This document shows positions 7,754 through 16,446 of a stretch of 64,000 nucleotides of DNA, in pieces (positions within the stretch are counted from its first letter, which is position 1; every line of letters begins with the position of its first letter). The notes under the pieces are model-generated. The model worked only from the letters and a program-made list of their open reading frames with translations. It was not told where the DNA came from and did not search any database. The position numbers and the translations under genes are program-made. Source of the stretch: Acinetobacter proteolyticus (GTDB taxonomy: Bacteria; Pseudomonadota; Gammaproteobacteria; Pseudomonadales; Moraxellaceae); assembly GCF_000367945.1 (NCBI RefSeq), contig NZ_KB849179.1, forward strand, positions 3,597,263 to 3,661,262, written 5' to 3'.

Positions 7754-9004
7754 TTATTTCTGTTCAAATAGGGTGGACAGTGGAATGGACAGCTTGGCTG
7801 CTAAATAATCATTAGTTTCAACCAAGGAAGGGCCAAGTCGCTCCATCCATTCATCGTCCTGATGAATATGCTCAACATCGGGACGTAACGGTAGTGGATA
7901 AGGCAATGCGGTGAAGAAGCTCCAGAAATCCACCTGAGCCAGATTACGGACCAACACATATTCGTCTTTATCCGTGCGCATAATCAGGTTCTGGGCTTCC
8001 AGTTGCAAGATAAAAGATGGTAAGCGGCCGAGTTCACCCCGACCAATAATATTTAACAGCTCTTTTTCACTGACACTTTGTCCGATTTGCTGTTTTTTAT
8101 AAAATAATTCCAGAATATCCAACATCATTAATATTGGATGACGCTTTTGTTCTTTACCTGAGTGAAAGGCGGTGAGCGCATAACTGATTTCCACGCCTAA
8201 TAAGATAATGTTCCAAGATAAATAAATCCATAGCAGGAAAATCGGTACCGCTGCAAAAGCACCATACACGATTTCATAGCTGGTAAAGTTACTCATCACC
8301 CAACCAAAAAAGCGCTTCAAAATTTCGAAGATGGTCGCACTAAAGCAGGCTGCGATCAGTGCTGAAAGGGCAGGAACAATACGGTTGGGAATGGTCCAAT
8401 ATAAAATAAAGAAACCGATAATGGTTAATAAAAATGAAATCAACCACAGAATAAAAGCACCATCGAGTTGATAACCCGCAAAATTATTACTGAGTACATT
8501 GATTGATGCTACGGTCGAAGACAGCACAAAGGCACTGCCCAAAACAATGGGTCCTAATGAAATGATGGTCCAGTAACGCATAAAACCGACCAAACCCGTT
8601 CGAGTCTCCTTCACTCGCCAAATCCGGTTAAATACATTCTCAATCGAGGTCAGCATCAGCACGGTGGTGACAAACAGGAACAGCACACCAATGATGGTCA
8701 GGTTACTGGATTTTTCGGTAAAGGCATTGAGGGCCTTGTCAAAAGCAATGGTGCTTTTTGGTAGAAAGTTACTGTAGATCAACTGTTGTAGTTGCTGTCT
8801 GGCGGGTTCTAAAGCTTTAATCGAGGAGATAATCACTAAAAAAACCGTCAGCATCGGTACCACTGCAAACAGGGTGGTATAGGTTAAACCACCTGCCTGT
8901 TCCCGACAGCGATCTGCTTCAAAGCGTCGTAACACAAACACAATAAATTGAAACCATGTTTTTTCTAAAAAAGGCAGTTTTTTTAGATAACGATTTAAGA
9001 TCAT
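7754..9004 (-). CDS. YihY-family inner membrane protein
   Basis: The start is placed at the ATG at 9004 (MILNRYLKKLPF…), with AGGA upstream; a longer reading adds 88 residues unlike the family and would overlap wrbA on the other strand. The product has 416 residues. The family signature is ADRCREQAGGLTYTTLFAVVP. Six TM helices run to about residue 290, then there is a ~130-residue soluble C-terminal domain with winged-helix character (LLNIIGRGELGRLPSFILQL). Formerly called RNase BN in error. The role is unknown, and an envelope or transport function is only assumed. Confidence 0.88.
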   Translation of the reverse strand: MILNRYLKKLPFLEKTWFQFIVFVLRRFEADRCREQAGGLTYTTLFAVVPMLTVFLVIISSIKALEPARQQLQQLIYSNFLPKSTIAFDKALNAFTEKSSNLTIIGVLFLFVTTVLMLTSIENVFNRIWRVKETRTGLVGFMRYWTIISLGPIVLGSAFVLSSTVASINVLSNNFAGYQLDGAFILWLISFLLTIIGFFILYWTIPNRIVPALSALIAACFSATIFEILKRFFGWVMSNFTSYEIVYGAFAAVPIFLLWIYLSWNIILLGVEISYALTAFHSGKEQKRHPILMMLDILELFYKKQQIGQSVSEKELLNIIGRGELGRLPSFILQLEAQNLIMRTDKDEYVLVRNLAQVDFWSFFTALPYPLPLRPDVEHIHQDDEWMERLGPSLVETNDYLAAKLSIPLSTLFEQK

Positions 9005-9018
9005 GGGTTCTATCCTAG

Positions 9019-10088
<1,070 letters not shown>

Positions 10089-10173
10089 CGACTCTCTCCT
10101 GAAAGGAATAGAATCAATATACGCTGTTTTTGAAAGATTGATAAAAAGATTGATAAATAGCTTAAATTATTGG

Positions 10174-10200
10174 GCTAAAAAAGGGAGCATTCGCTCCCAT
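10174..10200 (-). terminator. Terminator of lgt
   Basis: On the minus strand GGGAGC-GAAT-GCTCCC is followed by TTTTTTAGC, just after the lgt stop. Confidence 0.88.
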
Positions 10201-10205
10201 TTTTA

Positions 10206-11018
10206 TTATTTCTTTAACTGCCAGTCATAGATGTTTTTACGGTAAGCGTACCAGATCATCCACAGACCAATAATAATCATTGGGAAGCTGAGAATCTGGC
10301 CTTTGGTCATCCAGCCAAATAAAATGTAGCCTTGGTCTGCATCGGGTTCGCGGAAGAATTCCATAAAGAAGCGAGCAATACCATAGCCGACAAGGAATAG
10401 AGCTGAAACGGCCATACGCGGACGAGGTTTAGAGCTAAACCACCACAATACGATAAAGAGGATCAAACCTTCACACAGTGCTTGATAGATTTGTGAGGGA
10501 TGGCGCACCAAACCGAGTGGATCTGTTGGGAAAATCATTCCAAAGGGATAGCTTGGGTCTTGTACTGGGCGACCATACAGTTCACCGCCAATAAAGTTAC
10601 CAAAACGCCCGAACATTAAGCCTGTTGGCACACATGGCGCAATAAAATCCAAGGTTTGGAACCATGTTTTTTGGTATTTTTTACACCAAAACAGCATCGC
10701 AATCATCACACCGAGGAAGCCGCCGTGGAAGCTCATGCCACCAGTCCAGACTTGGAATAACCACAATGGATTTTCTAAAAATTTACCAAATTCGTAGAAC
10801 AGCACATAGCCGACACGGCCACCGAGCACAACACCTAATGCGCCGTAGAAGACCAGGTCTGACACCATGTCGCCTGTCCAGCCATCACGTTGTTTAGCGC
10901 GATACGATGCTAAACCCCATGCACATAGAAAAGCCAGAAGATACATCAGCCCGTACCAGTGCACTTTGACGGGTCCTAAGCTCAGCGCAACTGGATCAAT
11001 ATTTGGATAGGTCAGCAT
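10206..11018 (-). CDS. lgt: Prolipoprotein diacylglyceryl transferase
   Basis: The 270-residue product has seven predicted TM helices. The Lgt signature is FGRFGNFIGGELYGRPV near residue 140. The essential regions are YGLMYLLAF near the N terminus and GGMSFHGGFLGV. SD GAGGAGCAGCG precedes the ATG. Lgt moves diacylglyceryl from phosphatidylglycerol to the lipobox Cys of prolipoproteins in the inner membrane, the first step in maturing the lipoproteins encoded elsewhere in this window. Confidence 0.96.
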   Translation of the reverse strand: MLTYPNIDPVALSLGPVKVHWYGLMYLLAFLCAWGLASYRAKQRDGWTGDMVSDLVFYGALGVVLGGRVGYVLFYEFGKFLENPLWLFQVWTGGMSFHGGFLGVMIAMLFWCKKYQKTWFQTLDFIAPCVPTGLMFGRFGNFIGGELYGRPVQDPSYPFGMIFPTDPLGLVRHPSQIYQALCEGLILFIVLWWFSSKPRPRMAVSALFLVGYGIARFFMEFFREPDADQGYILFGWMTKGQILSFPMIIIGLWMIWYAYRKNIYDWQLKK

Positions 11019-11128
11019 CGCTGCTCCTCAATTTTATATTTTGAGCAGATTGTAGCGGAATGATGTGAAAAATGTTGTACATTCAATGTGAAAGATCGAT
11101 GTCCCAAAACGTGGGAGAAAAAGGAATT

Positions 11129-11911
11129 ATGTGTATTGTCGCTTTTGCATGGCAGGTGCTAGATGAGATGCCGCTGTGTTTAATCTCAAATCGGGATGAA
11201 TTTTATCATCGGCCCAGTGCTGCCTTGCATGCATGGCAAAATAGCAGCATTGTAGCCGGACAGGATTTACAATCAGGTGGAACCTGGATGGGGGTGACAG
11301 CATTGGGGCGTTGGGCGATTGTCACCAATTTCCGTAATGGTCGCGATCAAAAAAGTTATACGACTTCTCGCGGGCATCTGATTCAATCTTTTTTAGAAAG
11401 TAATTTAGCCCCGATCCGTTTTGCGCAGCAATTGGAACAACAGCAACAGGATTATGCAGGTTTTAATTTGTTTGTCGGAGATCAAACCCAAGCAGTATAT
11501 ATGAGTAACCGTGGTGAAGCCCCTCAAGTGCTCGCCAATGGGGTGTATGTGGTGTCCAATGGTCTCATGTCAGAAGATTGGGCCAAGACTCGACATTTGC
11601 GTAAACGCTTTACTCAAGAATTTTTACCGATGTTGCAGCAACCACAAATTGCTGAATCCGCAATTGATGCCGCCGCTTGGGATATTTTGGAAGATGAGCG
11701 TAAAGTTATCGCCAATCTGCTACCCGATACGGGAATTAATCCAGAGATGGAGGCCTTATTGTCGTCCACCTTTATTCAAAGTCCAATTTATGGGACACGA
11801 TGTTCTAATTTTTTAAGATTGACGGACACTGAATGGCAATGGTTGGAGAAATCTCAACAAGGAGAACAGCAGGGGCAGGTGGTTGATCTGCACATCGATT
11901 TGAATCTTTAG
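11129..11911 (+). CDS. NRDE (TANGO2-like) family protein
   Basis: The 260-residue product starts at the ATG at 11129 with AAGGA upstream. Family marks are the conserved MCIVAFAW start, LISNRDEFYHRP (the NRDE motif), GGTWMGVTALGRWAIVTNFR, and a C-terminal YGTRCSNFLRL. The Cys right after Met recalls Ntn-hydrolase-like families, but activity in bacterial homologues is not established. Cytoplasmic; role unknown (heme handling has been proposed for eukaryotic TANGO2/HRG-9 relatives). Confidence 0.88.
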   Translation: MCIVAFAWQVLDEMPLCLISNRDEFYHRPSAALHAWQNSSIVAGQDLQSGGTWMGVTALGRWAIVTNFRNGRDQKSYTTSRGHLIQSFLESNLAPIRFAQQLEQQQQDYAGFNLFVGDQTQAVYMSNRGEAPQVLANGVYVVSNGLMSEDWAKTRHLRKRFTQEFLPMLQQPQIAESAIDAAAWDILEDERKVIANLLPDTGINPEMEALLSSTFIQSPIYGTRCSNFLRLTDTEWQWLEKSQQGEQQGQVVDLHIDLNL

Positions 11912-11963
11912 GTTGATATGTTATAACATAATTGTCTATATAAAACAACAAGATGAAATAATA

Positions 11964-12008
11964 CTGTCATCAAGGTGACATAAAAGGGTCACCCAGCATT
12001 GTTATGGT
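11964..12008 (+). promoter_or_regulatory. Candidate PhoB-dependent promoter of the phoA-like pair
   Basis: Three PHO half-sites lie at an 11-bp period: CTGTCAT (11964-11970), GTGACAT (11975-11981) and GGGTCAC (11986-11992), with 4-bp spacers caag and aaaa. A -10-like TATGGT (12003-12008) begins exactly 10 bp after the last one, as in PhoB-activated promoters where the PHO box replaces the -35. The same geometry recurs upstream of phoX. Confidence 0.65.
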
Positions 12009-12053
12009 CTAGTCAATCAAGTTACGTCCAAACAATACATCTGGGGATATTCT

Positions 12054-13646
12054 ATGTTCTTATCAAAGACGGGCTTTTCCAAAAAGCTATTGGCGGTCAG
12101 TTTAATGGCAGTTTTGTCAGCTGGAATGACTGCTTGTAACAATAGTGATAATAATGACGAAACAGAAGTACCAAAAACACCAACCGCAAAAAATGTAATT
12201 TTCTTCTTGGGCGATGGGATGGGGATTACCACCTTAACCGCATCGCGTATTTATTCCGTTGGGGAAGATGGAGATTTGACCATTGATACGCTCCCAGAAA
12301 CTGCATTTGTGCGTACCTTTTCAGAAGATGGTCAGGTGACAGACAGTGCACCATCTATGGCAGCGTATATGACTGGTGTGAAAATGAACAATGAAGTCAT
12401 TTCCATGCAGTCAGGTACCATCGCATCACCACCGAAAGCAGACGGTACCAGTACCTGTGACGATGTTGCAGCCAATAAAGGCAAGAAGCCAGCAGAAACA
12501 TTGCTGGAACTTGCTAAGGCACAAGGCATGGGGACTGGGCTTGTCACCACAACCCGTGTGACGCATGCAACACCAGCCACCACTTATGCGCATGTGTGCC
12601 ATCGTGATGCTGAAAATGATATCGCAGCACAATTGGTTCCTGCGGGTAAGGGAACAGGATGGGGCGCGTATAACACTAAATTAAACGATGGTGTGGATGT
12701 GGTCTTGGGTGGTGGCTTACGCCAGTTTAAACCAACGACAGTATCGGGCGGTAAACGGGCTGATGGCCGTGATCTGATCAAAGAAATGCAAGATCAGGGC
12801 TATAGCTTTGTTTCAAGCGGAAGTGATTTAACCAAAATTGATCCGAGTAAAACCAAGAAATTATTGGGCTTATTCAATGCCAGCCATATGAACTATGACT
12901 TGGATCGTACCAATAAGAAAATTGATGAGCCAAGTCTTGCTGATATGACCACCAAGGCCATTGATGTCCTCCAAGCAAAAAACAAAAGCTTCTTCTTGAT
13001 GGTTGAGGGTGGACGTATTGACCATGCTCTGCATGACACCAATGCCAAGCGCGCCTTACAAGATACGGTTGCGTTTGATAATGCAATCAAAGCTGCGATT
13101 GATAAAGTTAAACAAACCGATCCTGAGCTCAAGAATACCTTGATCGTGGTCACGGCTGACCATGACCACACCATGGTCTTGAATGGTTATGCAAAACGTA
13201 CCGGTAAATATGTGAAAGGAGCAGAGACTAGTGTGCTCGGTTTAGTCAAAAACTATAACAAAGCAGGTTTCTCAACCGATGTGAATGGTAACCCATATCC
13301 AATTATCGGCTTTGGTACAGGTAAAAAGCGTTTAGACAATGATCGTATCGAAGCGCGTGGGGCATTGGCCGATAACGACAGCTGTAATCCAGTGACGGGC
13401 CCAGCGGGTAAATTTACTGATAGTCGTGGTACGGATATCGACAAAGAAGGGTGGTGCACGGGTACTGCTGCAGATGACTTCCAGCAAGAGGCTGTGGTGC
13501 AAACTGGGTTTGCAGACAGTGAAACACATGGGGGTACCGATGTGTTCCTGGGTGCGATTGGTGTTGGTTCAGACAACTTCCACGGTAGCCTTGAAAACAT
13601 CGAAGTCTTTAACTTAGTTCGCAAAGCCATTGGCCTAGATAAATAA
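12054..13646 (+). CDS. PhoA-family alkaline phosphatase, lipoprotein form
   Basis: The 530-residue product has a signal peptide ending MTAC (Cys28), so it is probably lipidated. Alkaline phosphatase marks are FFLGDGMG (metal Asp54), VTDSAPSMAAYMTG (nucleophile Ser98), THATPATTYAHV, GGRIDHALH, TADHDHTM and SETHGGTDV (Zn ligands). It is larger than E. coli PhoA because of inserts. It hydrolyses phosphomonoesters outside the inner membrane. It is the first gene of a two-gene operon with a paralogue 17 bp downstream, behind PHO-type half-sites. Confidence 0.92.
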   Translation: MFLSKTGFSKKLLAVSLMAVLSAGMTACNNSDNNDETEVPKTPTAKNVIFFLGDGMGITTLTASRIYSVGEDGDLTIDTLPETAFVRTFSEDGQVTDSAPSMAAYMTGVKMNNEVISMQSGTIASPPKADGTSTCDDVAANKGKKPAETLLELAKAQGMGTGLVTTTRVTHATPATTYAHVCHRDAENDIAAQLVPAGKGTGWGAYNTKLNDGVDVVLGGGLRQFKPTTVSGGKRADGRDLIKEMQDQGYSFVSSGSDLTKIDPSKTKKLLGLFNASHMNYDLDRTNKKIDEPSLADMTTKAIDVLQAKNKSFFLMVEGGRIDHALHDTNAKRALQDTVAFDNAIKAAIDKVKQTDPELKNTLIVVTADHDHTMVLNGYAKRTGKYVKGAETSVLGLVKNYNKAGFSTDVNGNPYPIIGFGTGKKRLDNDRIEARGALADNDSCNPVTGPAGKFTDSRGTDIDKEGWCTGTAADDFQQEAVVQTGFADSETHGGTDVFLGAIGVGSDNFHGSLENIEVFNLVRKAIGLDK

Positions 13647-13663
13647 CAACAGACTGGAGAACG

Positions 13664-15202
13664 ATGATGTTAAAACAATTTAAATTAGGTCAGTTCGGTA
13701 TGAAAGCATCTGTTTTAACTGCTACATTAGTTGCTGCAAGCACTGGTGCACAAGCTGCGGGTGAAGCCAAGAATATCATTTTCTTCTTGGGTGATGGCAT
13801 GGGCCCAACCACCGTCACAGCAAGCCGTATTTATGGTTATGGTGAATCTGGCAAATTAACCATGGACACCTTACGTCGTACTGTACGTATCAAGACCTAT
13901 TCAGAAGATGGTCAAACCACCGACAGTGCACCATCAATGGCTGCTTATATGACGGGCAAGAAAACTCGTAATGAAGTGATTGGGATGACGCCTGGAACGA
14001 TCGCGGTTGAACCAAGTGCGGGTACAGCACCAGATGGTACCAAAGTATCGAATGCCATTAATAATTGCCCAACCCCAGGTTCGAGTGTAGCGGCAGGAAG
14101 TCCTGCGGAAACGATTTTGGAATTGGCTAAAGCCAGTGGCAAGAAAGTCGGTGCCATTACCACCACAGAATTGACCCATGCAACTCCAGCGGCGACCTTT
14201 GCTCATGTGTGTAATCGTAATGCGCAGTTTGAGATTGCGCGTCAGGTGATTCCTGGTGGTGCAGGTTATAATACAAAACTGTTAGATGGCGTTGATGTAT
14301 TGATGGGTGGAGGGCGCAATCATTTCACCCCTTATAATGCGACTGACAATAAAAAGGGTCGTGTTGATGGGCGTAACTTACTGAATGAATTAAAAGCTAA
14401 AAACTACACCGTAGGTGCAACCAAAGCAGAGATGGATGCAGCGCCACTGAATAAAAAATATATTGGTCTTTATTCTGCAACCTCACATCTGGAATACGAT
14501 TTAGACCGAGCACGAACAGCGCCAAACCAACCAAGTTTGGCTGAAATGACCGCAAAATCGATTGATTTACTACAAGCTCAAGATACTGCAGGCAAAGGCT
14601 TTTTCTTGATGGTGGAAGGCGGGCGTATTGACCATGCCCTGCATGGAACCAATGCCAAACGCGCATTGCAAGACACCATTGCTTTTGATAATGCAATTAA
14701 GACGGCATTGGATAAAATCAAGAAAACTGACCCTGAATTAAAGAATACCCTGATCGTTGTGACCGCTGACCATGACCATACCATGACCTTTAACGGTTAT
14801 ACCGCGCGTACGGGGAAAACAACAACCACCAACCCGGGTATTTTGGGTTTGAGCTATAGCTATCAAGAAGCCAAAGCAACAGACGCCCGTACGCGTGTAT
14901 TGGCTGACGGCAAGAAGCATGCACCGAATCTGGATGTCAATGGTAAAACCTCAACCACCTTGGTATTTGGTAATGGTGGTGGCCCGCGTCCAACATCGCG
15001 CATCGACATTACTGACAATGACGCAGCTGCAGATGATTATTTACAAGAAGTTGGTGTAAAACTCGGCAATCCTGGTTCCGAAACCCATGGGGGTGGTGAT
15101 GTACTGTTATTTGCAGAAGGCGCGGGTTCACAAGTATTTAAAGGTACACGTGAAAATGCATGGGTATTCAGCAAGTTAAAAGAAGCCTTTGGTTTTAAAT
15201 AG
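13664..15202 (+). CDS. PhoA-family alkaline phosphatase, soluble exported form
   Basis: The 512-residue product has a cleavable signal peptide (TLVAASTGAQAA) and no lipobox. It has the same motif order as the upstream copy: FFLGDGMG, TTDSAPSMAAYMTG (Ser88), THATPAATFAHV, GGRIDHALH, TADHDHTM and GSETHGGGDV. SD TGGAGAACG precedes the ATG; a second ATG follows directly. The two enzymes are tandem paralogues whose main difference is the anchor. The stop TAG shares its G with the first base of a terminal inverted repeat, so the 3' end coincides with an inserted element. Confidence 0.92.
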   Translation: MMLKQFKLGQFGMKASVLTATLVAASTGAQAAGEAKNIIFFLGDGMGPTTVTASRIYGYGESGKLTMDTLRRTVRIKTYSEDGQTTDSAPSMAAYMTGKKTRNEVIGMTPGTIAVEPSAGTAPDGTKVSNAINNCPTPGSSVAAGSPAETILELAKASGKKVGAITTTELTHATPAATFAHVCNRNAQFEIARQVIPGGAGYNTKLLDGVDVLMGGGRNHFTPYNATDNKKGRVDGRNLLNELKAKNYTVGATKAEMDAAPLNKKYIGLYSATSHLEYDLDRARTAPNQPSLAEMTAKSIDLLQAQDTAGKGFFLMVEGGRIDHALHGTNAKRALQDTIAFDNAIKTALDKIKKTDPELKNTLIVVTADHDHTMTFNGYTARTGKTTTTNPGILGLSYSYQEAKATDARTRVLADGKKHAPNLDVNGKTSTTLVFGNGGGPRPTSRIDITDNDAAADDYLQEVGVKLGNPGSETHGGGDVLLFAEGAGSQVFKGTRENAWVFSKLKEAFGFK

Positions 15203-15481
15203 GGTCTGCTAACATTTCACTTTACGAGCGATAGCTCTCATTGCGACAGAGGATGTTTTTAGACGATACAAGGCAGGTTTTGTGAAACTTAGTCATTCTA
15301 AATAAGCAAGACCTAACAAAGTAGCGGCAAAAAACACCCCTGTCCCGTAGGGTTATGGCTAAAACTTCCATAAACTGCGTTATGAAACTTGACAAGGGGG
15401 ATAGCCATTGTCTGCGTTTCATGCCTTGTTTCTGTTGTTTTAGCCAATAACGCAAGGCATGGTTGAAATGTTAACCGACCC
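15202..15481. repeat. MITE-like element with terminal inverted repeats
   Basis: GGGTCTGCTAACATTTCA (15202-15219) and TGAAATGTTAACCGACCC (15464-15481) are inverted copies, 16 of 18 matching. Within the 280 bp there is an inner hairpin ATGCCTTG/CAAGGCAT (15421-15460). It contains no convincing gene; a 77-codon minus-strand reading frame is basic, Trp/Arg/Phe-rich and looks fortuitous. The sequence resembles interspersed repeats I recall from Acinetobacter genomes, but copy number cannot be checked here. It fills most of the gap between the phosphatase operon and the next gene. Confidence 0.65.
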
Positions 15482-15518
15482 TCAACACTTTATTGAAGAT
15501 TTTCATCATATTGCAAAC

Positions 15519-15549
15519 AACCTCAGTCACTATGACTGAGGTTTTTTTA
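15519..15549 (+). terminator. Terminator of the phoA-like operon
   Basis: The stem AACCTCAGTC/GACTGAGGTT with 5-nt loop ACTAT is followed by seven T. It lies only 14 bp before the next start codon. Confidence 0.9.
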
Positions 15550-15562
15550 TGTAGGAAATAAC

Positions 15563-16213
15563 ATGCGTCTAGTGATGAGTGCAGTATTACTGAGCCTGGG
15601 AATGACATCTTTACATGCAGCTCCAGTATTAAGTGCCAATATTACCCGTGAGACCCAAACCATTGGCAATGATGGAGTGACACGTACCAGTGTGTTTCAG
15701 GAGCGCATGTATCGTAATACTCAGAATATCTGGATTGAACGTGTACTGCCTAAACATCATCAACATGGACATGAAAAGGGTGGGCATAAACATTTAGATT
15801 TAGCGGAAGCAGCCCAACATTATTTTATTGATCAGAAAAAACAGCCCAAACTCAATTTGGTGCTGATGGAAGATAAAACTGTGGTCCATTTGCAAGATGC
15901 GGATGTCGATATGTTAGGACTCAGCAACTGTTGGAACTGTGTGTATTTTTTGATTGACCCTAAAAGTTTAAAGGGAATGACCGTCAAGAAAAAAGACAGC
16001 AACAGCACTTGGTATGAAAGCCAGAATAAGAAAAATAAAATGAATATTGAATGGGATAATCGCAATAACATTGCCAAACGAGTTGAAGTGCGCAGTCTAG
16101 ATGGTTTGCGCTATGACATTCTGAAAGCCAATATCCAACAGGTCAATATTGCAGAACCTTGGAAAAGCTACAGTAAATTTACCAGCAAAGATTATTCAGA
16201 CTTTGGTGATTAA
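15563..16213 (+). CDS. Exported His-rich protein of unknown function
   Basis: The 216-residue product has signal peptide MRLVMSAVLLSLGMTSLHAA, with SD TAGGAAATAAC. A His cluster HHQHGHEKGGHKH (residues 65-77) and a CWNC pair (123-126) could bind metal or form a disulfide. The rest is mixed alpha/beta with no motif I recognise. It follows the two Zn-type alkaline phosphatases on the same strand, but a strong terminator separates them, so expression would need read-through or a promoter in the repeat element. A metal-handling role next to metallophosphatases is speculation. Confidence 0.75.
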   Translation: MRLVMSAVLLSLGMTSLHAAPVLSANITRETQTIGNDGVTRTSVFQERMYRNTQNIWIERVLPKHHQHGHEKGGHKHLDLAEAAQHYFIDQKKQPKLNLVLMEDKTVVHLQDADVDMLGLSNCWNCVYFLIDPKSLKGMTVKKKDSNSTWYESQNKKNKMNIEWDNRNNIAKRVEVRSLDGLRYDILKANIQQVNIAEPWKSYSKFTSKDYSDFGD

Positions 16214-16240
16214 TTGCATAAAGCTGGATTGACTGAATTG

Positions 16241-16267
16241 AGCTCCTTTTTAAAGGGGCTTTTTTTA
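16241..16267 (+). terminator. Terminator of the His-rich protein gene
   Basis: AGCTCCTTT and AAAGGGGCT pair around a short loop, with a run of seven T after. Confidence 0.75.
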
Positions 16268-16394
16268 TCATAAAAATAGATTGGCTAAGCGAATACGCTC
16301 ATTTGAATACTTGAATAAAATGAGCCTACTGTTCGATTCATTTTATATCAACACCAGCGCTAGCCGAATGGTTGGATTGTGATGGATTGAGATT

Positions 16395-16430
16395 AGTAAA
16401 TGCCGACATGATGTCGGCATTTACTTTTTA
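16395..16430. terminator. Long hairpin downstream of phoX
   Basis: The perfect 15-bp arms AGTAAATGCCGACAT and ATGTCGGCATTTACT are followed by TTTTT on the plus strand. It lies 17 bp past the phoX stop. It may work in both directions, although the T tract favours the plus strand. Confidence 0.7.
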
Positions 16431-16446
16431 AGATGAACGCTGAAAT

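Noticed and set aside
12893-13174. Minus-strand frames inside the alkaline phosphatase genes
   Set aside because: Antisense shadows of strongly motif-supported phosphatase coding sequence; none has an SD or known domain.
15222-15455. 77-codon minus-strand frame after the phosphatase operon
   Set aside because: It lies wholly inside the TIR-bounded element, has unlikely Arg/Trp/Phe/Cys-rich composition and no SD; treated as part of the repeat.
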